A stretch of DNA of 64,000 bases from Exophiala sp. HKRS030 (Eukaryota > Ascomycota > Eurotiomycetes > Chaetothyriales > Herpotrichiellaceae): positions 4,712,001 through 4,776,000 of the forward strand of contig JAHWDD010000002.1 of assembly GCA_023897205.1 (NCBI GenBank), given 5' to 3'. A model generated the notes under the pieces. That model did no database searches and had not been told where the DNA came from. It saw only the letters and a list, made by a program, of their open reading frames with translations. Below, piece after piece: positions 9,206 through 19,746 of this stretch. Positions within the stretch are counted from its first letter, which is position 1. The number at the start of each line of letters is the position of its first letter. Made by a program: the position numbers and the translations under genes.

Positions 9206-11470
9206 ATGGATTTGGATGATCAACCACCCCCACGAAAGAGATCTCGCTTCTTCGATAACGGCAAAAGCAAGATCGGCAGGATTTCTGACTCTCTGTCCAG
9301 CGGACCAATATCCTGCAATGACTCGGGCGAACTTCCCAGTCATTCTGGGGTCGACAGGTCCAGAATATCAACCAAGACAGCGAACCATACACGTCAAGAC
9401 TCAATCACGAAAAGTGAGCAAGACACAGACATCGAGGATGAATACGATGATGTTGAGAAGCATAGCCGGGGCGGAAAAGTTGATGATGACAAACGCGACC
9501 AAGAAAATGCACAGCTCGAAACCACTCTTCCACCTGCGCTCGACCAATTGTCGGTCAAAACCAAACGACCAAAAGCAATCTATGGTGGTCATGAACTTCT
9601 ACCTCCAAATGCGGCAACCCAAGATATTCAAACCACGATTTTCGGCAAAAGATCAACAGTGGAAGACCCAAGCAACAACAAGCCATTGATTGAGCAGAAT
9701 CTCGATACCGAATATCAGCAGTTCACTTTCCGTGCCAATCGACCTGTCGGGACATATATTCCAAACCAGCCTCAACAAGATCGCAGCCGTGGTCTCGCTG
9801 AATTTGCTCAACAGACTTATCATCATGACAATGGTCCTATATCAGGGTCTCAAGTTCGGCGAGGTTCTCTCCCCCGTGGGTCATTTCCAACAAACACTTT
9901 TCCGACCGGATATCCACCTGGAGTTACGGGATACGTCGATACAGATCGTGATGTCTATGGCCGACGCCTACCTACGAGCTACGACACTAGTCAGGATACG
10001 AACATTGCTGGTGGCCATCGACCTGTTAATTTCTCTAACACAGGCATCACTAGTCTACCATTCGCCAGATATGGTCCTTCCCTATCTCGTATCACCAACC
10101 CAGATGCCCTCGTCCCTGACAATATGTACCACGCACCCGGACGTATTCAACACGCACGATACTGCGCCAAAGTCTCACGCAAACGTAAACGTCCTGGCAC
10201 AATTCTTCCTCCTCCAGCATACATCTATCAGCGTACCGATAAACCAGACTTCAATATTCTCAACGCCTTTATGCTATATCCGGAACTCCTCTACACACTT
10301 GCGAGCCATCTCCCAGTAAAAGACCTAGAGAATCTATACAGCATCAGTAAAGATTTCCACACACTCATTGACGCACGCTTCACTACAGTCATTCTCAGCC
10401 AAGCAGTCCGAAAAGCACCTGAATCAGCACGCACATTTCAATTCCGCTGCTATAAGTGGCTGTGTCGCGATGATCCTGCCTCACGAATCCCACATCCAAA
10501 TATCAACCTCGCACAACGCTCTATCGCCCGCAAGATCCCATCTTTCAGATGGTTGAAAATGATCCTTCACCGAGAAAAAGTCGTCCATGAACTAATGACA
10601 ATCTTTGCCGAAGACGGTGTCCCATTACCCTTCCGGTGTCGACTAGCCTTGAAAAGAATGTGGTTCATCCTAGACATCCCCGACAACGCTCGGCGTATCG
10701 GCTTGATACACCAAAGTCACATCATCAGTGACCTGGATCTCTACTTCCTGGCATGTTTCTTTGTCAAGCTCGACATGCGGTTGAACGAGCCTACACGCGG
10801 CGAGAAATCCACGGGCCTGAGGAAACTCCTATTGACCCAACGCAGTCTGACCACAATGCTGCAATTCCTCAAACGCGAAATCTGGCCATCACGCTTCGAC
10901 ACGATGAAAGAATGGATTCGATGCCGACACACACCAGCTCCACATGAAGCAGGCATGTCACTCTTCGGCATCCCAGCCGACAAAATCGGAACAGGCAAGC
11001 TGGAATACTGGGGCATGAAAACCGCCGAACAAATCGGTCGACCACCCGCCGCGCTCTTGCGTCCAGACACATTAGTCGTGCGCGAAGCATGCCGTCGCAG
11101 ACTGCCATTCGACAAGCACTACGTACGGTTCCTGCTGTACGGGTACGTCCGGCCAGACACACTGGAGAACTACGAGCCGCGGACCTACGGACGGAGAATC
11201 GACGGGATCCAAGACGACGAATACGCAATTGACGATCTCGTCGGCGGCGTGGCGGCATTGGGCGTCGATGAAAAGGGATGCGATCCGCTTTTGGATCTAG
11301 GCAAGCCGCGCATCGGCAGTGTCTTCAGCATCGTGAAACAAGACATGTCCAAAGAAGAAAAAGAGTTGCGCAGCAAACAGGTGGCCATGGCAGAGCTGTG
11401 TGTGCAATGGTGGGAGCGTGAGCAAAGCTGCGCAGCAGCAGCAGCAGCAGCAGCAGAAGACGTATCTTGA
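9206..11470 (+). CDS. F-box-like protein with long disordered N-terminus, 754 aa
   Basis: Single exon with a strong start context (TCGCCATGGA). Residues 1-320 are polar and disordered, with a basic PPPRKRSRF patch at the N-terminus that could be a nuclear localisation signal. About residues 345-395 read as an F-box-like helix bundle (LNAFMLYPELLYTLASHLPV then DLENLYSISKDFHTLID). The remaining C-terminal region is helical and conserved-looking (residues 400-740), ending in an eight-alanine run encoded by GCA/CAG triplets at about 11438-11457, a length-variable site. F-box proteins link substrates to SCF ubiquitin ligases; the substrate is unknown. It resembles an F-box-domain family common in Pezizomycotina, but I cannot name an orthologue. 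Confidence 0.8.
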   Translation: MDLDDQPPPRKRSRFFDNGKSKIGRISDSLSSGPISCNDSGELPSHSGVDRSRISTKTANHTRQDSITKSEQDTDIEDEYDDVEKHSRGGKVDDDKRDQENAQLETTLPPALDQLSVKTKRPKAIYGGHELLPPNAATQDIQTTIFGKRSTVEDPSNNKPLIEQNLDTEYQQFTFRANRPVGTYIPNQPQQDRSRGLAEFAQQTYHHDNGPISGSQVRRGSLPRGSFPTNTFPTGYPPGVTGYVDTDRDVYGRRLPTSYDTSQDTNIAGGHRPVNFSNTGITSLPFARYGPSLSRITNPDALVPDNMYHAPGRIQHARYCAKVSRKRKRPGTILPPPAYIYQRTDKPDFNILNAFMLYPELLYTLASHLPVKDLENLYSISKDFHTLIDARFTTVILSQAVRKAPESARTFQFRCYKWLCRDDPASRIPHPNINLAQRSIARKIPSFRWLKMILHREKVVHELMTIFAEDGVPLPFRCRLALKRMWFILDIPDNARRIGLIHQSHIISDLDLYFLACFFVKLDMRLNEPTRGEKSTGLRKLLLTQRSLTTMLQFLKREIWPSRFDTMKEWIRCRHTPAPHEAGMSLFGIPADKIGTGKLEYWGMKTAEQIGRPPAALLRPDTLVVREACRRRLPFDKHYVRFLLYGYVRPDTLENYEPRTYGRRIDGIQDDEYAIDDLVGGVAALGVDEKGCDPLLDLGKPRIGSVFSIVKQDMSKEEKELRSKQVAMAELCVQWWEREQSCAAAAAAAAEDVS

Positions 11471-11520
11471 AAAAGCAACACTAAGAGTGCAGGTACCAAT
11501 GTCAGTGTCAGTACCAGGGT

Positions 11521-11550
11521 CAATGTCAATGTCAATGTCAATGTCAATGT
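11521..11550. repeat. Hexamer microsatellite (CAATGT)5
   Basis: Five exact copies of CAATGT, with degenerate copies just upstream (11498-11520). It lies about 50 nt after the F-box gene stop, probably in its 3' UTR. Confidence 0.85.
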
Positions 11551-12032
11551 CGAGAGCACTCCGGCTTTCACGATCGTAACCACCCAAGTTAATTTTTGCA
11601 ACATCACTTTCAAACAAGCGGTGCCGGAGTAGAAAAACAGAGCCAAATGCAAATCAGATATGATCTAGCACCAGCATTGCAGGTCAAACAGATCAGACTC
11701 GACTAAGGAGCTAAGTTCACGTCTAAGGAGTAGGACCTTGCCTGCACACAGTGCGTGCGCCTACGGTATACCCTTATTCTGTCCAAGGCTCCAACTAACC
11801 GGGACACGTACCGTAGTATACTGCACTGTACTGCACCTGAGTCTATACCTAAAATCGAAACCTTCAAACGCGTCAACCATGAGTCCATGGCTTAATCCGT
11901 GCCAAACATGAAGTCACGCGTTCTGTATATTCTATATTCTATATTCTACGACAAGAAAGATTCTCATCAATTGTACTTCCGTACAAGTAAATTGTAATAT
12001 TTACAGTAGGTGCTTCGGGACCGATATATGTT

Positions 12033-12072
12033 ACTAACTAACTAGTAGCTAGTAGCTAGTTGGTTAGTTAGT
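12033..12072. repeat. Imperfect palindrome built of CTAG/TTAGT words
   Basis: The left arm ACTAACTAACTAG (12033-12045) is the reverse complement of the right arm, which reads CTAGTT-GG-TTAGTTAGT (12056-12072) with a small insert. The loop is TAGCTAGTAG. A similar word set (GACTAACTAGCTAGTTAGTTAG) occurs at 23881-23903. Confidence 0.7.
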
Positions 12073-12113
12073 GCATCATCTCATACCATGCCTACCTAGT
12101 ACCTATGTACATG

Positions 12114-12149
12114 TCATGCTCATGCTCATGCTCATGCTCATGCTCATGC
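12114..12149. repeat. Hexamer microsatellite (TCATGC)6
   Basis: Six exact copies of TCATGC. Confidence 0.9.
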
Positions 12150-12211
12150 TTTCCTTATGCTACGCCTATATATGTATGTCTATATGTACTCAGCATGACA
12201 TGTCGTGACAT

Positions 12212-12299
12212 GTACACGATAGGTACACGATAGGTACACGATAGGTACACGATAGGTACACGATAGGTACACGATAGGTACACGATAGGTACACGATAG
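12212..12299. repeat. 11-bp tandem minisatellite, 8 exact copies
   Basis: GTACACGATAG is repeated eight times without a mismatch. There are no spacers, so it is not a CRISPR. The period of 11 would shift a reading frame with each copy. Exact identity suggests recent expansion. Confidence 0.95.
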
Positions 12300-12879
12300 G
12301 TAGGTACCTTAGTACGCATCCATCATCCAGATATGGAACTCGCTATAATCCATGGCACAGAGTGGTGAGGTAGCTGCCGCCAAACCAAACGCTGGGATGA
12401 ATTCGGATTTGACGTCAGATTGTAAGGTGGCAAGGCGAGAGGCGTGTCTGTATCGGATGTCTACGTCTGCGTCTGCGTCTCTATCTTTGTCTTTAGTCGT
12501 TGGATGTGTATCATGCACGTTGGTTACGAGTTCTCGAATGTCGATAGACTTGTATTCGAGATGACTATAGGATTTAGGAGCTTAAAAAGTTCGAGGTCCG
12601 CTAGAACGTCGCATCCCAATTTTTCTCCTTTGCCTTTGATATGTTTGTCACTTTGTGGAGAAGTTTGTGTTTCTTTTTCAGCCTTCTTTAGTCATGTCAA
12701 TATCCAGAAGATTACATCATGAATAAGTGGAAATCATTAATGCCGTCCTCGATATTCCGGAACACCAGTGCCTTTTATCAAGAATATGTAAACCCTAAAA
12801 CACAGTATTTCCCCGCTTGATGCCATAATTGATCCAACAAATGCAAATGGCGAGATATATCAAAGTCTTGCAATTAAGA

Positions 12880-13847
12880 TCAAGACCGTGTACTTCTCAC
12901 CGTTTCCTCAGGGCTCACCGGCGACAGTATGTCACTCGTGGTCCTCGCAGGAGTTTGCAGGCCAACATCGGAAATCGTCTTTTCACCCTCGGATCCTACC
13001 ACCGTTGTGGCTGGTTCACTCTGCACATTCAGACCAGGTGATCTGTGGTCTACTGCACTACCATCAAGTTCGCTCTGAATGGCGTCCCCCTCTAACTCTC
13101 GTTGCGGCCATTGATTGTCTCCTGGTGCTTCGACAGGGACCATTGCCTGGGGAGGAAGTTCAACTGGTGCTTTCTTTTGGTCGTTTGGTAGTTCCGAATA
13201 AGGTGGGGCAGCAGGTGATGAATCCGCTTCAACAACGGCATTCTCCATATCTTGCTTCTTGCGCCGATTGTTCCGGATGGCGAACCACACGATCAGAGCT
13301 ACCAGTCCAATACCACCGGCGGCAGCGCCAATTCCGATTCCTGCTTTTGCTCCGGTAGACAGACCTTCGTTGCTCGATGTACTTGTAACGGTAGATTCAC
13401 CTGTGAAAATTTGTGGAGTACTGGATATGGCGGTTGAGTAGTCTTGACAATCGACAGAGAATTGATTAACGGTGAGGTTGGTCATACACTCGGAGAAGGG
13501 GCGAGGGATAATTCAGATGAGCTGCAATATGGTGGATCGGCGCCATAAATGGTTACTATAGAAGGAGACACATGGGTTAGATTTCTTGAAGTATAGCAAC
13601 GATTGATTTGATTGTGGATGATCTTACCTGCGCAAGTTTGATCGAGACTGGTTACCCTGAAACTGCCAAACGTCAAGGAATTGGCGGAAAAGGGTGTACA
13701 TGTGCCGTCATCAGGACCATTTTTCTCACTGATGACATCTTGACATGAGGCGTCCGAGTAGAATGTAATGTTGGAAAGCGCGTGAACTTGTTCGAGGCAT
13801 GACAGCGTGATCCAGACTGCCAGAACGGCCAAAGTGAAAGATGTCAT
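12880..13847 (-). CDS. Single-pass membrane protein with Cys-rich ectodomain (sensor-like), apparent frameshift
   Basis: Start ATG 13847 opens a signal peptide (MTSFTLAVLAVWITLSC ... VHA). The ectodomain has paired cysteines, then Ser/Thr-rich STVTSTSSNEG, a transmembrane helix (GIGLVALIVWFAI), a basic stop-transfer NNRRKKQ and a Pro/Glu-rich cytoplasmic tail. This is the layout of fungal wall-sensor or Mid2/WSC-like proteins. Exon 1 is 13847-13628; a 72-nt intron follows (GTAAGA donor, TATAG acceptor) and exon 2 starts at 13555. The frame breaks at the G4 run 13498-13501: one extra base would read SELSLAPFSECMTNLTV, keep the Cys spacing and join the two halves. The alternative is an 89-nt intron with a weak GTGTAT donor and TTTTCACAG acceptor that removes SECMTNLTV. 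Ligand and pathway are unknown. Confidence 0.65.
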
Positions 13848-16077
13848 TGTCGGAATGGGTGACCAGCACAAACTCGAAGGGAAGGACTGAGCCGAGCGAG
13901 TGTGCTTTAGTTGGCCACAGAAGATTGCTTCGCAGACAGACTGCGAGAGTTCGCTATGGAAGATGGACAAGAAGCAATGAAGAGGAATTGCAAACGCCAA
14001 ACGGTACAACAACGATAATGAGGGTCGGCCAGCGAGGCGAGGGTAAAGCAGGGAGACAGGGATAAGGAAAGAAAAGTCCGTCAAGGAACTTAGATGGTAC
14101 AAACGATGGAGATAGCAATAGTACACTTGCTGATCATCGTAGGACAAGGAAGAAGAAATCAGTACTGTGACCGCTTACTGTGAAACGTCAGCGAGAGGCA
14201 TTATTAGAGAGATATTTTGAAGGAACGAGAGGCCGCAAATGTCGCTTGTAGATGGCTCTGGTGCCTTGGGAGGCGGAGAAGATGTCTATTGAAGTGGTCT
14301 GGTTAGTCAGATCGAGACGGGGTCCCATGTTGAATGAGGAAAGTGCATTCAATGGCAACTGGTCTGCAGCTTGTGGCTAATGAGTTGTTAGCACTTAGGC
14401 AGGGAGATTGTGTCCTGTAGGATTCAATGATCGGCTCTAGCCAAAATCCATTGGGAGTGAGAATTAAGCGAGGCTGTCGTTTGGGTAGAAGGCACTGGAT
14501 CAAAGGCTTGCAGCATGACTCGGGGATTTTTGGGGGCTGAGTTCAGAGAAGAAGACCAGGCCGGTAGGGAATTGTCTCCAAGGGTAAGAAAGGTGAATGA
14601 GATTGAGGATAAGATTCACAGCCTCTGGATTCTGGTACAGGATTGGTTGACCATGACTCGCGAGTTGTGGGCAATAGTGGTTCGCCAGACAGTAAGCACA
14701 CTAGGGGGCTCTCAAAAGGCTGTAGGCAGGACGGATACGCCGTAGACAGTAGGTGATAGGCATGGATATGCAGGTAAACAAGAGAACCCAAGAGCCTGGG
14801 CAAATCTGAAGGATGACGGGACTAATATCGCGTGGGAAAAGAGGAGGATGATTGGCAGGCTATGGAGGAGGACGATTCGGGAGGCAAGACTCAGGACCGG
14901 CGTAGGATTCGTGCTTGTGTCCACTTCGACGGAAGCTAACCAGGGATCAGGTATCATGTATCAGGAACCAGGGCGCAGGGGCTTGAGGAGGAGGGGCAGG
15001 CGAGCATGTCGTGAAACCTCGAAAGAAAGGAAAAAGGATGTGTTCAGTGATGATAAAGAGCCTCTAGATTCTAGAACAGTAGTAGTATTCGACGGTAGTA
15101 GTGTAATGTGCTCTGTAGAGTAGAGTGAACAAGTGTCGTAGGAATGCAGATGAATCAATCGTCAAAGCCCAAGCTGAAGTTTAGAAGGCGAGAATGTTTT
15201 GAAAGGCGTCGATTATTGTGGGTTGATTGGAAGGAAGGAGCTCAGCCAAGCAATTCAACCTGCCACTGCCAGTCGTGCCTGCCCACAATTCCGGGAGGCT
15301 CACGCGGGCTTTTCCAAAAGTTCATCTGCGAAGATCCCCGGTAATTTCGTTAAGATAGAAAGGCATCTGCATAGGTACAGTTGAAAAGGAAAAGATCTGT
15401 TCAAGGTTCTTACATAGGAAGTCCGTGAATCCGTAGTACCTGTGATCCTCAAGGGTCAAGGACCCAGGCGGCCCATGGATGACGGTCCATAAGCGATATG
15501 CCTTATCCTCACAAGGCATACTATCGAATATCAACACTTTCGTGACTCCGTACCGGTGGCCGCATGTTATTCGTTATGCCACCAACACCCTGCAAGTTCC
15601 ACTCCGTTAAGCCCCAGGCACGGACTCTTCCGGACCGTTACGAATAGGGCTGAAAAAGACGAGGCCCTGGCTAGGCTCACGAGTCACGCCGCCGTGTGTG
15701 GTTGAGATTTCAATCGCAATGTGACACAAAGAGATAGATGGACAGAAAACCACGGCTCACACCAGCGACCCAATATATGATAAGTTAGCATGGTTGGTAC
15801 ACCAGATTCTATTTCTTGAAACGAGCAAAGTCCGCTGCTTCAGTCGTTATCTCATTATGCAGCATCGTCAGCATCACTTCTCCATCTTCTGCTGCACCCA
15901 CCTATACATGCTCTTGTGAATGTCTTTGGCTCTGAATCAAAGTCTGGCCTTTCGAATAATTCTGTCGTGTCTTGACCTGTCGAGGCGCCACTAAAAACAT
16001 TATTCGTCATACTCGCAACAGAAACATCTGCCACTACCGGTGAATGTCCTCTCGACCGAACCACTTTCCAGCCTGTA
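13848..16077. other. 2.2-kb spacer, no supported gene
   Basis: The many short ORFs on both strands have no domain-like sequence or conserved spacing. The first 300 nt probably hold the promoter and leader of the sensor-like gene. I see no RNA gene or mobile element. Confidence 0.45.
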
Positions 16078-17448
16078 TTACAAAAACCAACGCGAAATTT
16101 TGGTCCTCGCAACCTGGTTTTTGATATAGAGCATCAAATATCTGCTTAGCTTTCTGCCCGCAACGGTCCTGAGATCATCTGAGGGTACACCATCAAACAG
16201 TTCGATGTAGACATCACGAAACAAAGGTACCGGGATCTTGAGGTTCAAAACCAACTTCTCCGACCGCTTACGCAATACCTTGAATATCTTATGCCACCCT
16301 GGAATTTTCCAGTGAGGACGTCCTGTGCGTGCATCGACTGGCTCACAACAAAGCAGGGACAAAGTCTGCAAGCTATGACAATAACGTATAAGCCGACAAA
16401 GATCATCAGCCATGAATCGGATTCCGAAAAATTCGATCTTTTGGATACATGGAAAGCTTGCTTCGACTGCATGCGGAAATGAACGAAGTCGAAGAGGATG
16501 CCCTAAAAGCTCATTGCCCTGCTCCTTCACGCAAAGAGTTTTGAGCTTGCGCTGATGGTTTGCAATCAGAGAGTCTATCTCAATTGGGGTTCCGTTTGAG
16601 TTTGTCGAGCGAACCAACGAGCAGGACAGAGACTCCAAGCAATCTGATGGCAATTCAAACCAGCTTTCGCGCACCTGGAAGCTTTCGAACCGAATGTATG
16701 TTCCCTGTGCGATATTGAGCGTTTTGATAGGAAGTCGAGCCATTTCCAGAACCTGTGCCACTATGTGCAATAGATTATCGCCACACGTGTAGAAGGTAGG
16801 CATCCTCGGAGTGTCCACTACAGACCGTACCAAAGGCTGAATTAACACGCCCAGGGCATACTTGAGATCGGTGTTGGGTGCAACGTAGATTTGATCCACT
16901 CCCCGCATGAGGTTGAGCACAGCAGTCCATGCAGCTTGCAGAGACCCATCATTAGCCACAGCGTAATGAGCTTCTGCGAGATCATGGTAGATATTGTAGC
17001 TTGCTGAAATGGCCGCATGACGTCCCTTCCTTAAGCTGTGGTGTGAACCCTGTTGTATGACCATCTTCTGGAAGGCCTTATGCGTGAGCTCTAATTCATA
17101 CTGCGAAGGGTGAAATGCAATCTCTTTCACAAAAGGTGTCAAGGAGCTGAAGTTTGCATCTTGCAAGCGTGCGAGGTTCTCCGTGGTTGCTCGTAGATGC
17201 ACCGTGCGGAATAAGGTACAGTTGATGTTGTGGAAGTTGGAAAACATCTTTGATGTCTCGCGGAGGGATCGAAGTGTTGCACGCGCCTCATCGCCGGCTG
17301 TAATGGTCGGATCATGGATTGTGATGTTCCCATCAGGAGCCTCATGGATCTCTCGAAGTCGTTGTTCTCCTTTGACCACGTCTTCGATGAATTGACCGGC
17401 GATGAGATAGTAGACCTCTTCGGTCAAGCTGGAGTTGTGAGTCGGCAT
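16078..17448 (-). CDS. F-box/LRR-like fungal protein, 456 aa
   Basis: Single exon, ATG at 17448. The N-terminus (LTEEVYYLIAGQFIEDV) resembles the first helix of an F-box, and the FSNFHNINCTLFRTVHLRAT segment matches the usual transition to the outer strand. Later stretches (LESLSCSLVRS, LKTLCVKEQG, CIQKIEFFGIRFMADDLCRL, LQTLSLLCC) are leucine-rich and repeat-like, as in the large fungal family of F-box/LRR proteins. A role as a substrate adaptor of an SCF ligase is inferred from that layout. The F-box is degenerate, so a non-ubiquitin role cannot be excluded. No paralogue lies close by; the 9206 gene is of a different type. Confidence 0.65.
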   Translation of the reverse strand: MPTHNSSLTEEVYYLIAGQFIEDVVKGEQRLREIHEAPDGNITIHDPTITAGDEARATLRSLRETSKMFSNFHNINCTLFRTVHLRATTENLARLQDANFSSLTPFVKEIAFHPSQYELELTHKAFQKMVIQQGSHHSLRKGRHAAISASYNIYHDLAEAHYAVANDGSLQAAWTAVLNLMRGVDQIYVAPNTDLKYALGVLIQPLVRSVVDTPRMPTFYTCGDNLLHIVAQVLEMARLPIKTLNIAQGTYIRFESFQVRESWFELPSDCLESLSCSLVRSTNSNGTPIEIDSLIANHQRKLKTLCVKEQGNELLGHPLRLRSFPHAVEASFPCIQKIEFFGIRFMADDLCRLIRYCHSLQTLSLLCCEPVDARTGRPHWKIPGWHKIFKVLRKRSEKLVLNLKIPVPLFRDVYIELFDGVPSDDLRTVAGRKLSRYLMLYIKNQVARTKISRWFL

Positions 17449-17938
17449 GTCTCTTGACCGTCCAAGTGGGAGGGAAGAAGTGTAGACATGTAGATGACTT
17501 TGTTGAAAGTGGCGAGAGTTCTGTCTGCATGAAACGCTGAAAATTTGGTGCAGCCATGCATTCCGTCACTCGATCTTTTTAGATCCCCTGGAAGTGAATG
17601 TCTGATCATTGATTTCAAGATAATCGGCGCTTTCCCTTCACCTCCCTGAGCTCAGACATGTGACCCCAGGAAAATGATGGTACCACAACCTCGCTGATGA
17701 CGGCCAGTCTGATGACCCTGACCCAGTTGCCTTCATAAAGTACTTAGTGCCGTCCATAAAATCACAAAGTTATCCACCCCTTCACTGTTCAGATGCCGTG
17801 TTCTCGACGATTCCCATCCATCGGACGCCATTTCTGATTGTTGCTGGGTATCATTGTTCTTGGAACTCATTGCCTTGCTGACCCACAAAGCCGGTACATG
17901 ATCATGCTTCATGAATATACAGGTTTAGTGCGAGACCC
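17449..17938. other. Spacer between the F-box-like gene (5') and TAF6 (3')
   Basis: 490 nt; no ORF with protein-like features. Confidence 0.45.
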
Positions 17939-19408
17939 TCAAAAGCCTGCCAGATCGCCTTCAAGCACGACTTTGGCGAGCTGAGAGTGACCGGAATCTG
18001 CAATATGTCCTCCGATGACCTCTCCGATCTTCTCCACCAACTTCGCACGTTTCTCTGCTGCGGACTCTTCAGAATGTCCGTTCATCATAGGTAGATCTTC
18101 ATCCACCAAAGTACCCAGGGCATTGATGATTGCGTTAAGCACCTTTTCTACTTCATCCTTCTTGGTGGGATCTTGTAGTCCTTCCTGCAGTAATTCATCG
18201 AAGGCTTTTAAATTGGGAAGGATTAATTGTCGCACAACTTCTGCTCCACCAACTGCTTTGAGACCAAGAATTGCTCCGTAGTGGCTCCCGAAGGGCTTCT
18301 TGGGATCTAAGAATGTTTTCAGACATGATCGTGCCACTCTCGGTTTGAGGTTATGAGAATATTTGGAATATTTGTTGCATAGGTGACCCAAAAGTGAAGC
18401 TGCAAGATCGCGAAGAGAGAAATGTTCCAATCCCCCAGGTCCAAGGTTTCTACCCGTTAGACACGTGAGGACAGGAGGGATCATCGAAGCAACCTGTGAA
18501 CTTTTATCAGTACTGGTCTGAACAAATCTGGAGGCGCACACACATATGGAGTGAGATTCAATTTCGAATTTCTTGTCAATGCCTCAGTGACCAGCATCAT
18601 CTGAGTGAGAACAAACAAATCACTCAGATTATGTGTAACTTTCTCTGCCACAAACTGCACGAAATATGGGACCAATTGATGTAGACCTGGATCTTCTTTC
18701 AAACTAGCCAGACCAGCTGTCCGATACTCTGGTTGAGACTCGTCAAGCACTGATGCGCAGACCTTCTCAAAATATAACTGTAACTCCTTGCTAAGGATAT
18801 GCTTGACTTGAGGTTTTGTGGTTGTGTTGTCTGCACCATTCATGGCCGCAAGAGCCGGATTGGCATTTGACCCCTTCGGCAGTAATTCGAGATTCCGCGC
18901 TTCGTTCGACGTAGGGTTCTGAGGAATAGATGGCTGAACACCTTCGACCGCAAGCCAATGTGCTGAGAAAACCGTTAGCATGTCACGTTCTTCTCCCCGG
19001 CCCTATTGTCCATCGTCCACAAGACTGTCAAGACTCACCAGTAAAAGAAACCTCCCTGGGCACCTTCGGCAGCGGGGCATTAATCAACTTCTCAAAATCC
19101 ATCTCTTCATCCTCGACATAGAACAACGGCTGCCCCGGGCCTAGCGATGCCTCGCCATATTTCAAGGGTCTTGTTGATTCGTAGCCATAGAGCGGTTCAA
19201 TGTCCAATAATCTCAACGCCTGCGAAATATCTTGCGACCAGAGAATCGTGCGACGCGCGTGTTTCATGAGTTTGAGCGCTTCTTGGAGAACTTGTGAGAT
19301 GCGGTATTCGACATCTCGGCATAGTGCTTGGTTGACGTCTTTGTTGAGGTTGAGGATGCCCACGGATTCCGCGACGTCTTTGACTGTGTCCTGGCCCCAG
19401 AGCGTCAT
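17939..19408 (-). CDS. taf6: TFIID/SAGA subunit TAF6, 447 aa, three exons
   Basis: TAF6 is the H4-like histone-fold subunit of TFIID (and of SAGA in yeasts) that pairs with TAF9; it acts in the nucleus at core promoters. Exons (minus): 19408-19039, 18962-18544 and 18493-17939; introns of 76 and 50 nt have GTGAGT/GTGTGT donors and CAG acceptors, phases fit and the total is 1,344 nt. The histone fold is residues 1-67 ([15 protein letters not shown], then [17 protein letters not shown]). The junction of exons 1 and 2 gives [17 protein letters not shown], a TAF6 hallmark. The HEAT-repeat TAF6C domain spans about 190-430 ([37 protein letters not shown]). Its length is close to fission-yeast TAF6. 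Identification is secure. Confidence 0.95.
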
Positions 19409-19746
19409 GGTTGCAAGAGTTGAGGAAGACGAGAGAGGAGAGAGAGAGTTGCAAGGGTAGATTGTCTGTGAATATGCACGTAAAGATGTAGATGCGGTTG
19501 ACAGTGGAATGTGATCTGGAAATCGCGATCATGACTCAATAAGCCATGTATGCCAAGACTTTATGAATCGCTGAAGATCTGGGGAAATCTAAACACGTGA
19601 TTGTCTCAAATTAGCCCTATTCGAGCTTGAGATAGAGGATGAAGAAAACAGACGGGGTGAGTTGAAATGCTATTATATTGTATGGATTTTTTTTGCTATA
19701 ATTGATCAAATCATAGGTCATTAATCATCACCTTGATGTCAAGCTA
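19409..19746. other. Spacer upstream of TAF6
   Basis: 338 nt: the TAF6 5' flank, rich in GA tracts (19428-19450), and the 3' end region of the next minus-strand gene with an A/T-rich patch at 19670-19700. Confidence 0.45.

Larger units (their letters stand above)
11471..12879. other. Repeat-rich intergenic spacer
   Basis: 1.4 kb without a gene. It carries the hexamer, palindrome and 11-mer repeats listed separately, plus TATATTC repeats near 11925-11947 and many TAGGTAC/GTACCTA words. Confidence 0.6.

Noticed and set aside
9690..10319. 209-codon plus ORF
   Set aside because: Shadow frame inside the F-box-like gene.
12212..12299. CRISPR-like array
   Set aside because: Repeats are contiguous 11-mers with no spacers, and the organism is a eukaryote.
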